A stretch of 64,000 nt of DNA from CBDCUQ01 sp965222835. GTDB lineage: Bacteria; Pseudomonadota; Alphaproteobacteria; Rhizobiales; Hyphomicrobiaceae. The stretch is from positions 248,001 through 312,000 of the forward strand of contig CBDCUQ010000003.1 in the NCBI GenBank assembly GCA_965222835.1, in the 5' to 3' direction. Below the pieces are notes generated by a model. It did not search any database and had not been told where the DNA came from. It worked only from the letters and a program-made list of their open reading frames with translations. Shown piece after piece: positions 52,025 through 61,320 of this stretch. Made by a program: the position numbers and the translations under genes. Every line of letters starts with the position of its first letter. The first letter of the stretch is position 1.

Positions 52025-55000
52025 ATGGCCAAGAAGAAGAAGCCCGCCCACAAGACGTACACGCCCCCCAAGGTCGAAAAGATCATCGCGACCGACGACG
52101 ACTCCTACAAGGTCTCGCAGGAGAACCAAAATCTCTCCGAGGCCAAGTTTACCTTTGACATTTCACCGACGGTTACGGGTGGTGGGCTTTCGTATGCCGG
52201 TTCTGGCGGTGACGGCGGCAACGGCGGCGACCAGGCGGCATCGGCCGGTGCGGCCTCGACGGGCTCGGCCTCGACCCAGTCGAATGGCGGCGACGCCACG
52301 GGCGGCGCGGGTTCGGCTAGCGCCAATGGCGGAGGCGCAGGCGCTGGCGATACTACTGTCACGAACAAGGGTGGCGACGCCACGTCTGGCTCGGTCACCG
52401 TTGACCTGACGACCGGCCGCGCGAAGAGCGGCGATGCCTCGAACGGCAACACCACGACCGGTGACTCGGTTGGTGGTGATGCGTCGCTTTCGGGGTCGAC
52501 TATCAAGTCCGGTGACGGGCAGAGCGGCAACGGCGGCGATGGTGGCCTTGCCAAAACGGGCTCAAGCATTGGCGGCAACGGCGGCACGGCCAATGCCAGT
52601 GCCGGCAAGGTGAAGGTTCTCGGTGAAGCCGAGGTCAATGCCTATGGTGGTTACGCTTCTGCCAATGGCGGATCGCCTTCCGTACCTGGTTACGCGCATT
52701 CCCATGGTGCGCCGAGCGGCAAAGCGCTGGCTGGAACCGTCAAAACACACGAGCTCAGGTCGGAAGCCGGTGACGGCAAAATCAGCGGTACGGTGACGAA
52801 TGAGCCCGAAAGCGGCAATGCCAAGAGTGCCAATGCCCAGGTAAATGCGCCCATCTCCAGCGGAAGCGCAGCCGCTAGCATCATCACGGTAAATCCGGTC
52901 AACGTTTCTTCGAACTCCATGGGCGGAAGTGCGCTTGCCGGCGACACCGGTGCGCAGTCGATGGGCGGAGATGCTCAAGCGAAGAACTTTGCCGACGCCA
53001 CTGTAAAAGGTCACGTCGAAGGCGACGCCTATGGCGGCGAAGGCGCTGTCGGTGGCGATAGCGGTGTCAAAGTGGCTCAGAAGGTTGACGAGCTTGTGGT
53101 TGCCCCCGAGCTCTACGTTCCGATGGATCAGGACAATCAATCCCGGATTGATGACGGGACGGAGTTTCCAGCTGATTGGTTCACGGAGCTTCAGGCCCAC
53201 GGCCTCGTTCCCAAGACCTTTGAGCTTTCGGACAACGACAGCTACGATGTCACCCAGGGTAACGTTCTTGTCGGCTCGCCCGAACTTTCGATCAACATTC
53301 AGCCGGAGCTTTCTGCCACCGGTTCGTCGACGGCCGGCCACGGTGGCAACGGCGGTAACGGTGGCAGCCAGACCGTTGAGGCCGGCAGTGCCTCGACGGG
53401 AGACGCGACGGCTCAGGCGAACTCGGCCGGTGCTATGGGCGGCACGGCCACAGCCACGGCCAACGGCGGAGACGCAAATGCCGGTGATACGGTCAGCAGT
53501 GTTGCGACGGGTGATGTGGTTACGGGTGACGTTTCCGCAAACTTCTCCACCGGTGATGCCACGACCGGGAATGCCCGAAACGGTGATAGCACCACCGGCA
53601 CGTCGTCGGGCGGCAATGCGACCATGCTTGGCAACAGCCTGACGGCCGGTGATGCCACGACGGGTGACGGCGGAGATGGCGGTGCCGCCATGTCCGGCAA
53701 CAGTGAAGGTGGCGACGGCGGCTGGGCCAGAGCGAAGGGCGGCAGCGGCGGTGCCCTCGGCGTTGATATTCCCTATTTCCTCGATGGCTCGGGCACGCTC
53801 GATATGTCGGGTTATGGGGCAAAGGCCGACGGCGGAGACGCACGCTCCACCGGCAAAGCCATCTCAGCCGGCCACAGCAGCGGTTCGGCCTATGGCGGTA
53901 ATGTCTTTACGCCGCTTGGCGCTGGTGCTGCCGATGGTAACTCGACCGGTACGATTGCCAGCGATCCGTACAGTGGCTCAGCAATGAGCGGCCAGGCGCA
54001 GAACAACTATGAAATCACGAGCGCTTCAACAAAGGCCGCTATTGCGGATGACAATACGGTCGACGCAACGGCGAACAGCAAGGGCAACATTGCGACCGCC
54101 GGAAACGCGACCGGTGAGTCGAAGGGTGGCTACGCGCACGCTGTCAACAATGCGGATGCCACGTCGACGGCGGCGGTCTATGGTGACGCCAACGGCGGCG
54201 ACGGTGCTACCGGCGGCGGCAGCCACGTCTCGATCGAGCAGCATCTGACGCCAATCCAGGTCCTGCCCGAGTTGGGCTTTGACTACGATCAGGACAACCA
54301 ATCCCTCATCCGCGATGGGAACGAGTTCAATCCTGGTGAGGATCATGCGTGTGGCTATTGCGTCGTACCGAAGGGCATCGAAGGCCTGAGGTTGTCTGAC
54401 AACGACTCCTATAAGGTCAAACAGTTCAACCAAAATGTCTCGAATGCCAGCATCGCAATCGACGTTTCACCGACGATGACGGCGGATGTGACCGCTGCGG
54501 CGGGCAACGGCGGCAACGGTGGTGACGGTGGTGCGCAAGGCGCCGGCTCAGGAGCTGCTTCGAGCGGATCTGCGGGCTCGGTTGCTGACGCCGGCGTTGG
54601 CGCCGGTGGCAACACGAGTGCCGATGCGAGCGGCGGTGCCGCCGTGATCGGCGGAACAGAAGGCCGCAACACGTCCGGCGACTCGACGGGCGGTGCCGTT
54701 GACGTGACACTCGGCTCCGGTGCGGCGAAGACCGGCGATGCGACGAACGGCAACAGCACAACCGGTGATTCAACCGGTGGTGACGCCACGCAGTCCGGTA
54801 CCAGCCTGACGGCTGGAAGCGCCGCCTCAGGCGAAGGCGGAAGCGGCGCCAAGGCCACCTCCGGTGACAGCCTTGGTGGTGACGGTGGTGATGCCAATGC
54901 CAGCGGCGGCCATTACGTCCTCCTCGGCAATGCAGACATCAATGCCGATGGCGGTCTTGCCAAAGCACCCGGTGGTGATGGCAACTATACGGGTTGGGCT

Positions 55001-56659
55001 CTCTCAACCGGTGCACCCAGCGCGCCTGCCTATGCTGGCAGCGTTGTCGCCAAGCCGATCGTTGCGCACGGTGGTGCCACCAGCACGTCCGGTGGCATTG
55101 ACAACGACCCCAGCAGCGCGATGGCCGTGAGTGGCAATGCTCAGACCAACGCGCCGATCTCCAGTGGGCAGCATGTGGGAGGCAACGCAGTCAACAACTC
55201 CATCTCGTCGACCGCGACGTCGATCGGTGGTGAAGCCCAAGGCAGCAATGCCATCGGTCAGGCCTTTGGTGGATACGCCCATGCCCTCAATGAGGCGCAA
55301 GCGGACTCGACCGGTAAGGTCTACGGCTCGGCCAACGGCGGAGAAGGCGGAGAAGGCGCGGACGTCGAGCTGGACCTGTCACAGACCGTGACGCCGATTG
55401 TCGTTGCACCTGACGTCTGGATGCCGACCATTCAGAACAACAACTCCGATATTCAGGACGGCCAGGAGTTCTCTTCGGATTTCTTCACCGACCTCAAGCA
55501 CGCGGGTGTTGTTCCTTCGCATGGCTTTGATCTATCCGACGACGACAGCTACGACGTATCGCAGGCCAACTATCTGGTCTCCTCGCCGCAGATGTCGTTC
55601 ACGGCCAACCCGACGTTGTCAGCCACCTTGGGTGCCACTTCGGGCAACGGCGGTAACGGCGGAAACGGTGGCAGCCAAAGCGCAACCGGCGGTGACGCCA
55701 GCACGGGTAGTGCGAATGCCACGTCCAACGCCGGAAGCGCAACGGGCGGTGCAACCAGCGTCGCGGCCGATGGCGGGCCTGTGCGCCTCGGCGTGGCTTC
55801 GGCGACGAACACCGGCGGCAACGCGACGTCAGGCGCTGTTTATGCCGCATTCATGACCGGCGCTGCCGTCACAGGCGCCGCCGCGAACGGCGACAGCACG
55901 ACGGGCAGCTCGCTGGGTGGCTCGTCGACGCTGGAGGACAATGCCCTCACCGCCGGCAACTCGACGACGGGTAACGGTGGCGACGCGGGTAACGCGCGCT
56001 CCGGCGACTCGGTCGGTGGCGATGGCGGCACCGCACTTGCCAAGGGTGCCAGTGGTCTTGGCGTCGGCCTTGACGTCAAGTTCATCGACGCGTCTGGTGA
56101 GCTCAATGCAGAAGGCGGATACGCCTTCGCTAAGGGTGCCGATGCAGCGCCGACCAACCCTGCTTGGTCGCACGGTGGGCATAGCGGCTGGGCACCGGGC
56201 GGCGATGTCTTGACGACACTCGGCGCCCCGGGTGGTTCGGCGGCGTACACGGGTGGATTGGACCTCGATCCGTCAAGCGGTGGCGCAATGAGCGGCAACG
56301 CCCAGAACAACGTACCGCTTACGAGTGGTAACGCGAACGGCGGCGATGTCACCGGTATCGACGTCTCGGTCGATGGGATGTCCATGGGCGGATTGGCCCA
56401 GTCAGCCACCTCGAATGGGCTATCACTCGGTGGACCCTCGTATGCGCTCAATGACGCGGACGGCACGTCGCACGCGCTCGTTGTCGGCTACGCTGACGGT
56501 GGTGACGGTGCTTACGGTGGCGTCGGACACGTCGATGTCAATCAGGATGTCGACCCGATCGTCATCGCTCCAGTGATCGAGCTGCCGTACACGCAGACCA
56601 ACGACTCGACGATCCTTGACGGCAACGAGTTCCAAGCGGATCTCGATAGCTTCAACTGA
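52025..56659 (+). CDS. Giant glycine-rich secreted protein with A-B-A-B modules
   Basis: The 1544-residue protein has no signal peptide. A basic start (MAKKKKPAHK) is followed by four modules at about residues 23, 399, 789 and 1169 to the end. Each opens D-D/N-D-S-Y-K/D-V-x-Q, continues with a glycine block such as GNGGNGGNGG, then long Gly/Asp/Ala/Ser/Thr/Asn repeats, and closes with a Q-x-N-x-S-x-I-x-D-G-x-E-F motif. Modules 1 and 3 (SYKV) resemble each other, as do 2 and 4 (SYDV), so an A-B pair was duplicated. Only one cysteine pair (CGYC) is seen. No RTX nonapeptides are recognised. GAGGA precedes the ATG. Its position ahead of a type I exporter makes it the likely main substrate: an extracellular fibre, coat or adhesin. 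Confidence 0.85.
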   Translation: MAKKKKPAHKTYTPPKVEKIIATDDDSYKVSQENQNLSEAKFTFDISPTVTGGGLSYAGSGGDGGNGGDQAASAGAASTGSASTQSNGGDATGGAGSASANGGGAGAGDTTVTNKGGDATSGSVTVDLTTGRAKSGDASNGNTTTGDSVGGDASLSGSTIKSGDGQSGNGGDGGLAKTGSSIGGNGGTANASAGKVKVLGEAEVNAYGGYASANGGSPSVPGYAHSHGAPSGKALAGTVKTHELRSEAGDGKISGTVTNEPESGNAKSANAQVNAPISSGSAAASIITVNPVNVSSNSMGGSALAGDTGAQSMGGDAQAKNFADATVKGHVEGDAYGGEGAVGGDSGVKVAQKVDELVVAPELYVPMDQDNQSRIDDGTEFPADWFTELQAHGLVPKTFELSDNDSYDVTQGNVLVGSPELSINIQPELSATGSSTAGHGGNGGNGGSQTVEAGSASTGDATAQANSAGAMGGTATATANGGDANAGDTVSSVATGDVVTGDVSANFSTGDATTGNARNGDSTTGTSSGGNATMLGNSLTAGDATTGDGGDGGAAMSGNSEGGDGGWARAKGGSGGALGVDIPYFLDGSGTLDMSGYGAKADGGDARSTGKAISAGHSSGSAYGGNVFTPLGAGAADGNSTGTIASDPYSGSAMSGQAQNNYEITSASTKAAIADDNTVDATANSKGNIATAGNATGESKGGYAHAVNNADATSTAAVYGDANGGDGATGGGSHVSIEQHLTPIQVLPELGFDYDQDNQSLIRDGNEFNPGEDHACGYCVVPKGIEGLRLSDNDSYKVKQFNQNVSNASIAIDVSPTMTADVTAAAGNGGNGGDGGAQGAGSGAASSGSAGSVADAGVGAGGNTSADASGGAAVIGGTEGRNTSGDSTGGAVDVTLGSGAAKTGDATNGNSTTGDSTGGDATQSGTSLTAGSAASGEGGSGAKATSGDSLGGDGGDANASGGHYVLLGNADINADGGLAKAPGGDGNYTGWALSTGAPSAPAYAGSVVAKPIVAHGGATSTSGGIDNDPSSAMAVSGNAQTNAPISSGQHVGGNAVNNSISSTATSIGGEAQGSNAIGQAFGGYAHALNEAQADSTGKVYGSANGGEGGEGADVELDLSQTVTPIVVAPDVWMPTIQNNNSDIQDGQEFSSDFFTDLKHAGVVPSHGFDLSDDDSYDVSQANYLVSSPQMSFTANPTLSATLGATSGNGGNGGNGGSQSATGGDASTGSANATSNAGSATGGATSVAADGGPVRLGVASATNTGGNATSGAVYAAFMTGAAVTGAAANGDSTTGSSLGGSSTLEDNALTAGNSTTGNGGDAGNARSGDSVGGDGGTALAKGASGLGVGLDVKFIDASGELNAEGGYAFAKGADAAPTNPAWSHGGHSGWAPGGDVLTTLGAPGGSAAYTGGLDLDPSSGGAMSGNAQNNVPLTSGNANGGDVTGIDVSVDGMSMGGLAQSATSNGLSLGGPSYALNDADGTSHALVVGYADGGDGAYGGVGHVDVNQDVDPIVIAPVIELPYTQTNDSTILDGNEFQADLDSFN

Positions 56660-56671
56660 TCACGACATGCC

Positions 56672-56707
56672 GCCGGGCGGTTTTGGTTGTAACAAGAATC
56701 GCCCGGC
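56672..56707 (+). terminator. Hairpin after the giant gene, possible attenuator
   Basis: GCCGGGCG at 56672-56679 pairs with CGCCCGGC at 56700-56707, with a 20-base loop, 12 bases after the giant gene stop. The absence of a T-run suggests partial rather than full termination, letting the giant protein be made in excess over the next gene. Confidence 0.5.
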
Positions 56708-56810
56708 AGGTACCGAACACAGGTGCGGCGAACATTGGACGTCGCTACCGGTCTTCCCGGCCGCGAGCTCTTACGAGGTCTAAGGTCATTCGCAGGTTCG
56801 AGAGACTTTA

Positions 56811-59060
56811 ATGCACGGCACCCGTCATAAGCTTGCCAGCGTCTTTGCTCCCTATCGGGCAGCATTGCGGGAGCAGATTGATTATCATCGCACCCGCTTC
56901 GAGCGTAATCGGACGCTTTGGGAGATGATGATCTGGTCGTTCGCGGTCTACCAGGGACTCGTTCGCGACGGGTTTTTCTTCTCCGAAGCGGTTGCCCGTA
57001 CGGCAGAGGAGGATGACGGCCAGGCAGAGCCTTCTGATCCGCCCGTGCCGGGCGGTGTTGCCGCCAGGTTTGAGGCGCCTTCTCACCCCGAACACGAGCA
57101 GACAGACGACGCCGATCCCGCCCTTCAGGCCACAAAGCTATTGCCGCAGGACTTCGTCTTCACGGTCGCGGACGGCAGCGGCGTTTCGCTGGCGAAGGCG
57201 ATCGGTTCTGGATCCCACGTTGCCCGTCTTCCGTTCCCGGATGCCGGGCTCATCAATATTCAAGGGGGCTCTACAGGATTCGTCTCCGCTGCATTCGGAC
57301 CCGCGCCCCTCATCTCCCTGGACCCGTTTGAGGCGCTTGGGATTACGCCCGAGACGTTCGATCCCGAACAATTGTCGTTTTTTGATGGTCTCGGTACCTT
57401 CACGGGTCAGCTCGGATTCGGCATCGATGGTGTCGAGGGCGTCGACTTGGTCCTTGCAACACCTGATGATGCGCATGGATTGGCCGGGGCGGCGACCACG
57501 TTCTCACAGGAAGTTCTGTCTCCGATTGGCTATTGGCAAGAGGAAGGCAGCTTCGAAGATGTCATCGAACTGACGACGGCGGATATTTTCAACGTCGACT
57601 GGGCGGTTCAGCTCAACGGTGTGCTCGATGGGACGGCATTCTCCGCAACGCAACTCTCCGGATTCGAAGATGCCACGCTCGATATGAGCCACGACACCTC
57701 GGACAAGAGCTTCGGCAACGAGGCGACTGTCACCGACGGTGACGATTGGTCGGGTGCGCTTGCTGTCGCCGGAGATTATTACGAGTTCAACACGATTATT
57801 CAGTTCAATGTCCTCTGGGACAATGACACGATCACGATCGAAAACTATGACGGGGGCGGCACGGAGGAGGTTCCGGCTGTTGATAGCACGCTTGCCGCGG
57901 CGACGACGCCGGCGGACGAGACCCCAATGTCTCAGGACAGTACGCCGGTTGTTTACTCCGCGCCGACCGAAGAGCGTACACCGGCCGTCGAGACCGCCGT
58001 GGTTGTCGAGGACACACCTGTTAGTGAGGACACATCGGCCTCTTCGACGAGCGCGCCGCCTGCGGCACCTCAGCAGACCGCGGAGAGCACACCGGTGGTC
58101 GCGAGTACGACCTCGGTCGAGAGCGAGCCGCTTGTCGCAAGCCATCAGCAACCGATTGAAACAAAGCCGGTTGTCGAAAGCCCTCCTGCAACGGTTTACG
58201 AGTCAGTCAAAGAGACTGAGCCCGTCGATGTCTACGAACCGGCTGTCGCTTACGAGCCGGTGATCGTAAAAACCGGTGAGAACACACAAAAGAACACGGC
58301 TGAGATTGCCTCGTACACAGCACCGGCACCAGGCGTGCCCAGCAACGCGGACGAAGCTCCACATCAATACTTTGCGGGCGGTGTCAGCTCCAGCACCAGT
58401 GTCGTACAGGCTAACGTCATCAAGGACGTGGATGAGATTTCATACGAGATGGATGAGATGCTCGGCGACACAATCGGCTCGCTGGACTTTGCCAATGTCC
58501 ATTCGGCCGGCCATGACCAGGCGAACACGTCGACCGTCGTCACCGCCGCCAATCCCGGGCAGACCAAGAAGAAACTCTTGGACTTCGTCAAGCACTATGA
58601 CGATGGGCCATTGAGCTACGTCGCCGGGGACTACTACGAGCTCAACACCGTGGTTCAGGTCAACGCCGCATTCGATCGTGACACGATCGTCAAGACGGCT
58701 CTCGATAACGCTGCGGATGCGGCGGCGGATACGGGCGGGCCGAATGTCGTCGCCTCAGGCGGCTTCATGCAGTTTAATTCGGCGCGCATCGAGAAGGACG
58801 ACAAGAACGACGATCTGTTCGTCGGCGGCCGCTATTCGGAATTCAATCTCGTCTTGCAGATCAACGTGCTTGACGACAGCGACATCATCAAACAGGTCCA
58901 CAGCAACAAGAACAAGCTGCTGAGCAAATTCAATCTCGATCACTATGCGCATGATGACGACAAGGGTGATGACGGCGGTCACGGTAAAGGCATGTCGCAG
59001 TTCGCTCTACCCAGCGTTTTCGACGACCCGATGGATCGTGGCGCGGACATGATGGGTTAA
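56811..59060 (+). CDS. Companion acidic repeat protein of the type I secretion locus
   Basis: The 749-residue protein has no signal peptide. A helical N-terminal segment (FERNRTLWEMMIWSFAVYQG) leads into a beta-rich part to about residue 350. A Pro/Glu/Thr/Val linker follows (about 360-500), then a C-terminal part ending in a Asp/His/Gly-rich stretch and MMG. A repeat GDYYEFNTIIQFN at about 320 recurs as GDYYELNTVVQVN near 604 and GRYSEFNLVLQIN near 672, each followed by an acidic D-x-D-x-I. The Q-x-N element echoes the module ends of the giant protein. It is probably a second type I substrate or an assembly partner. No family is recognised. Confidence 0.75.
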   Translation: MHGTRHKLASVFAPYRAALREQIDYHRTRFERNRTLWEMMIWSFAVYQGLVRDGFFFSEAVARTAEEDDGQAEPSDPPVPGGVAARFEAPSHPEHEQTDDADPALQATKLLPQDFVFTVADGSGVSLAKAIGSGSHVARLPFPDAGLINIQGGSTGFVSAAFGPAPLISLDPFEALGITPETFDPEQLSFFDGLGTFTGQLGFGIDGVEGVDLVLATPDDAHGLAGAATTFSQEVLSPIGYWQEEGSFEDVIELTTADIFNVDWAVQLNGVLDGTAFSATQLSGFEDATLDMSHDTSDKSFGNEATVTDGDDWSGALAVAGDYYEFNTIIQFNVLWDNDTITIENYDGGGTEEVPAVDSTLAAATTPADETPMSQDSTPVVYSAPTEERTPAVETAVVVEDTPVSEDTSASSTSAPPAAPQQTAESTPVVASTTSVESEPLVASHQQPIETKPVVESPPATVYESVKETEPVDVYEPAVAYEPVIVKTGENTQKNTAEIASYTAPAPGVPSNADEAPHQYFAGGVSSSTSVVQANVIKDVDEISYEMDEMLGDTIGSLDFANVHSAGHDQANTSTVVTAANPGQTKKKLLDFVKHYDDGPLSYVAGDYYELNTVVQVNAAFDRDTIVKTALDNAADAAADTGGPNVVASGGFMQFNSARIEKDDKNDDLFVGGRYSEFNLVLQINVLDDSDIIKQVHSNKNKLLSKFNLDHYAHDDDKGDDGGHGKGMSQFALPSVFDDPMDRGADMMG

Positions 59061-59133
59061 CCCCACCGCCTCGCCCAGCATGGCATAGCTCCTGCACCCA
59101 AATATTAGGGTCATTTCGCTTCGGGACGCTCCG

Positions 59134-59166
59134 CCGTGCCGGGCCGATTTTCCGGCCCACGGTTTT
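59134..59166 (+). terminator. Rho-independent terminator-like hairpin before the exporter genes
   Basis: CCGT...GGGCCG pairs with CGGCCC-ACGG around an ATTTTC loop, with a three-base bulge, and is followed directly by TTTT at 59163. It lies 35 bases before the ABC transporter start. The exporter may be read through at lower level than the substrates or have its own promoter. Confidence 0.6.
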
Positions 59167-59200
59167 GCGACCATTGTCCTGAATAGGCACAGAGCAGCCG

Positions 59201-61288
59201 ATGCGTAAGAAATCAAAACGGTCCACGCGCGCGGGTAGGGCCGGCGTTAAGCAACAAGAGACCGCTGCGGTGCCGTCTCAGGAGGCTGCTGCTCCGTCGA
59301 CAGGCACAGACACAGTTAATACCGAACAGAGTGATAGTGGCGCGGCGAAACTGGCTCCGGTCTCCATTCCTGCTCCCGCTCTGGCGAAAGCTCCCATCGA
59401 TGACGAAAAGGGCGGACCGGAGACCCAATCTGCCCACGACGAAACCCGTGAGAGCGGCGAGGCTCGCGTGACCAGCGATGCCGCCGCGCCATCCGCGTGC
59501 TCAAAGGAGGAGCGGCGCGACCGGCTGGCGGAATGGCATGCCGTTGTCAAGCGTAACTTCATCGTCGTCGGCATCTTCTCCGTCTTCGTCAATCTCTTGA
59601 TGTTGACGATTCCAATCTATCTGTTTCAGCTTTCGGATCGCGTTCTCACCAGCCGCAGCGTCGATACGCTTGTTATGCTGTCGGTTCTCGCGCTTATGTT
59701 TATCGGCGTGCTCTCGCTGCTCGACGTTCTACGCCGCCACGTCCTAATGCGGACCTCGTCGGAGCTCGAAGCCATTCTCGGCGGTTCCATTCTTGCCGGT
59801 GTGGTGGCGTCTGCTCCCGCCACGGGAGGCGGAAATACGCAAACCTTGCGCAGCCTGCATCAGGTCCGCGGCTTTATTGCCGGGCCCGTCATGCTGATGA
59901 TGTTCGACGCACCGATGGCGCCGCTCTATTTCGGCGTGGTGTTTCTCATTCATCCCGACTTGGGTTTTCTCGTGCTTGCTGCGGGATTTCTCCTGCTTGC
60001 GATTGCCGTGATCAACCAGCGCGCAACGTCGGTTCCTCTTGGTACGGCGGGCGGGCATGCTGCCAAAGCGGATGCGGCTGCAGATGCGCTGGCGCGGAAC
60101 TCTCAGGTCATCAACGCCATGGGCATGCTCAACGAGGGCATTCGCCAATGGGGCCGGGAACAGGCTGCGGCCTTGGCCACGCAAAGCGGCGCGCTTGACC
60201 GCAACAACTGGATCAGCGGGACGTCGAAGTACATTCGGCTTCTTACGCAAATCTCCATTCTCGGGTGGGGCGCTTACCTTGCCCTACACGGTGAGCTTAC
60301 TGGCGGCACCATGATTGCGGCTTCGATTATTGCCGGCAAAGCCCTGCAGCCGGTTGAGGGCATGATCGAAGGCTGGCGGTCGCTGGTGGCGGCACGTGGC
60401 AGCTATGCTCGTATCGTTTCGATGATGCAGGCGATTGGTAACGAGAGGCCGCGTCTTCAGTTGCCGAAGCCAAGAGGTCACCTGGTCGTCGACAAGATTC
60501 TCTACATCCCGCAGGGGAGCAAAGACCCTGTCCTCAATGGTGTCGGGTTCGAACTAACGCCGGGCGAGTCCTTGGCGATCGTTGGGCCTTCGGGCTCCGG
60601 CAAGTCAACGCTTGCACGCATCATTACCGGCTGCCTCTACCCGACAGCAGGGCGCGTGCGGCTCGACAAGACGGAGCTGCGCAACTGGGACCGCCGTCAG
60701 TTCGGTGAGTTTACCGGATACGTACCGCAAGAGGTGGAATTGTTCCCCGGAACGATCAAAGCCAATATCTCGCGCATGCGCGAAGACGTAGCGGACTCCA
60801 CGATTTACGAAGCGACGGCGCTCACCGGCGTGCATGACATGATCTGTCATCTTCCCCAGGGCTATGAGACGATGATTGATGGCAACGGCGCACCGCTTTC
60901 CGGCGGACAAAAGCAACGCATCGCACTGGCGCGTGCGTTTTTCGGGAATCCGGCTCTTGTCGTACTCGACGAACCCAACTCAAATCTCGATGCGCTTGGC
61001 GAACAGGCTCTTGCTGAAGCCCTTCGACGTGCCAAACAGCAGGGCACGACCATTGTCGCCATTACCCAGCGCCCGGCCCTTCTGACGTGTGTCGACAAGG
61101 TCCTGATCCTGAAGGGTGGGCGTGTCGAGGCGTTCGGACCACCACAGGCGGTACTGCATCGTGCCGTCCCGATGGCCTCGGGTCCGGCCATGCCGGCAGC
61201 CCAGGCCGCGCCGGCCCAACGTCAAGCCATATCGCAAGCTAATCGTCCGGCTGCTGCTCAGCCGGTCTCCCAACCCAAAGGCATATAA
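59201..61288 (+). CDS. Type I secretion ABC transporter, permease/ATPase fusion (PrtD type)
   Basis: The 695-residue protein has a polar Ala/Glu/Pro/Ser-rich N-terminal extension of about 115 residues, without a C39 peptidase. A six-helix exporter domain begins FIVVGIFSVFVNLLML. The nucleotide-binding domain has GPSGSGKSTLARII (about 461), YVPQEVELFPGTI, LSGGQKQRIALARA (about 565) and LVVLDEPNSNLD. It energises one-step export across both membranes with the fusion protein encoded next and a TolC-like channel from elsewhere. The tail after the ATPase is Ala/Gln/Pro-rich. Confidence 0.93.
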   Translation: MRKKSKRSTRAGRAGVKQQETAAVPSQEAAAPSTGTDTVNTEQSDSGAAKLAPVSIPAPALAKAPIDDEKGGPETQSAHDETRESGEARVTSDAAAPSACSKEERRDRLAEWHAVVKRNFIVVGIFSVFVNLLMLTIPIYLFQLSDRVLTSRSVDTLVMLSVLALMFIGVLSLLDVLRRHVLMRTSSELEAILGGSILAGVVASAPATGGGNTQTLRSLHQVRGFIAGPVMLMMFDAPMAPLYFGVVFLIHPDLGFLVLAAGFLLLAIAVINQRATSVPLGTAGGHAAKADAAADALARNSQVINAMGMLNEGIRQWGREQAAALATQSGALDRNNWISGTSKYIRLLTQISILGWGAYLALHGELTGGTMIAASIIAGKALQPVEGMIEGWRSLVAARGSYARIVSMMQAIGNERPRLQLPKPRGHLVVDKILYIPQGSKDPVLNGVGFELTPGESLAIVGPSGSGKSTLARIITGCLYPTAGRVRLDKTELRNWDRRQFGEFTGYVPQEVELFPGTIKANISRMREDVADSTIYEATALTGVHDMICHLPQGYETMIDGNGAPLSGGQKQRIALARAFFGNPALVVLDEPNSNLDALGEQALAEALRRAKQQGTTIVAITQRPALLTCVDKVLILKGGRVEAFGPPQAVLHRAVPMASGPAMPAAQAAPAQRQAISQANRPAAAQPVSQPKGI

Positions 61289-61320
61289 CCCCGTTCTTGT
61301 GAATCGACGGAGTCGACGAC

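Noticed and set aside
52025..55910. CRISPR-like appearance of the short periodic DNA
   Set aside because: The repeats are in-frame coding repeats of uneven spacing with no constant-length spacers.
52105..56466. Several long antisense frames within the giant repeat gene
   Set aside because: They are Pro/Ser/Ala-rich complements of the Gly/Asp/Thr repeats, with no start context or recognisable domain.
52025..56659. Calling the giant protein an RTX toxin or a PE-PGRS-like protein
   Set aside because: I see no GGxGxDxxx nonapeptide arrays. The GNGG blocks are short and occur once per module within a different repeat architecture.
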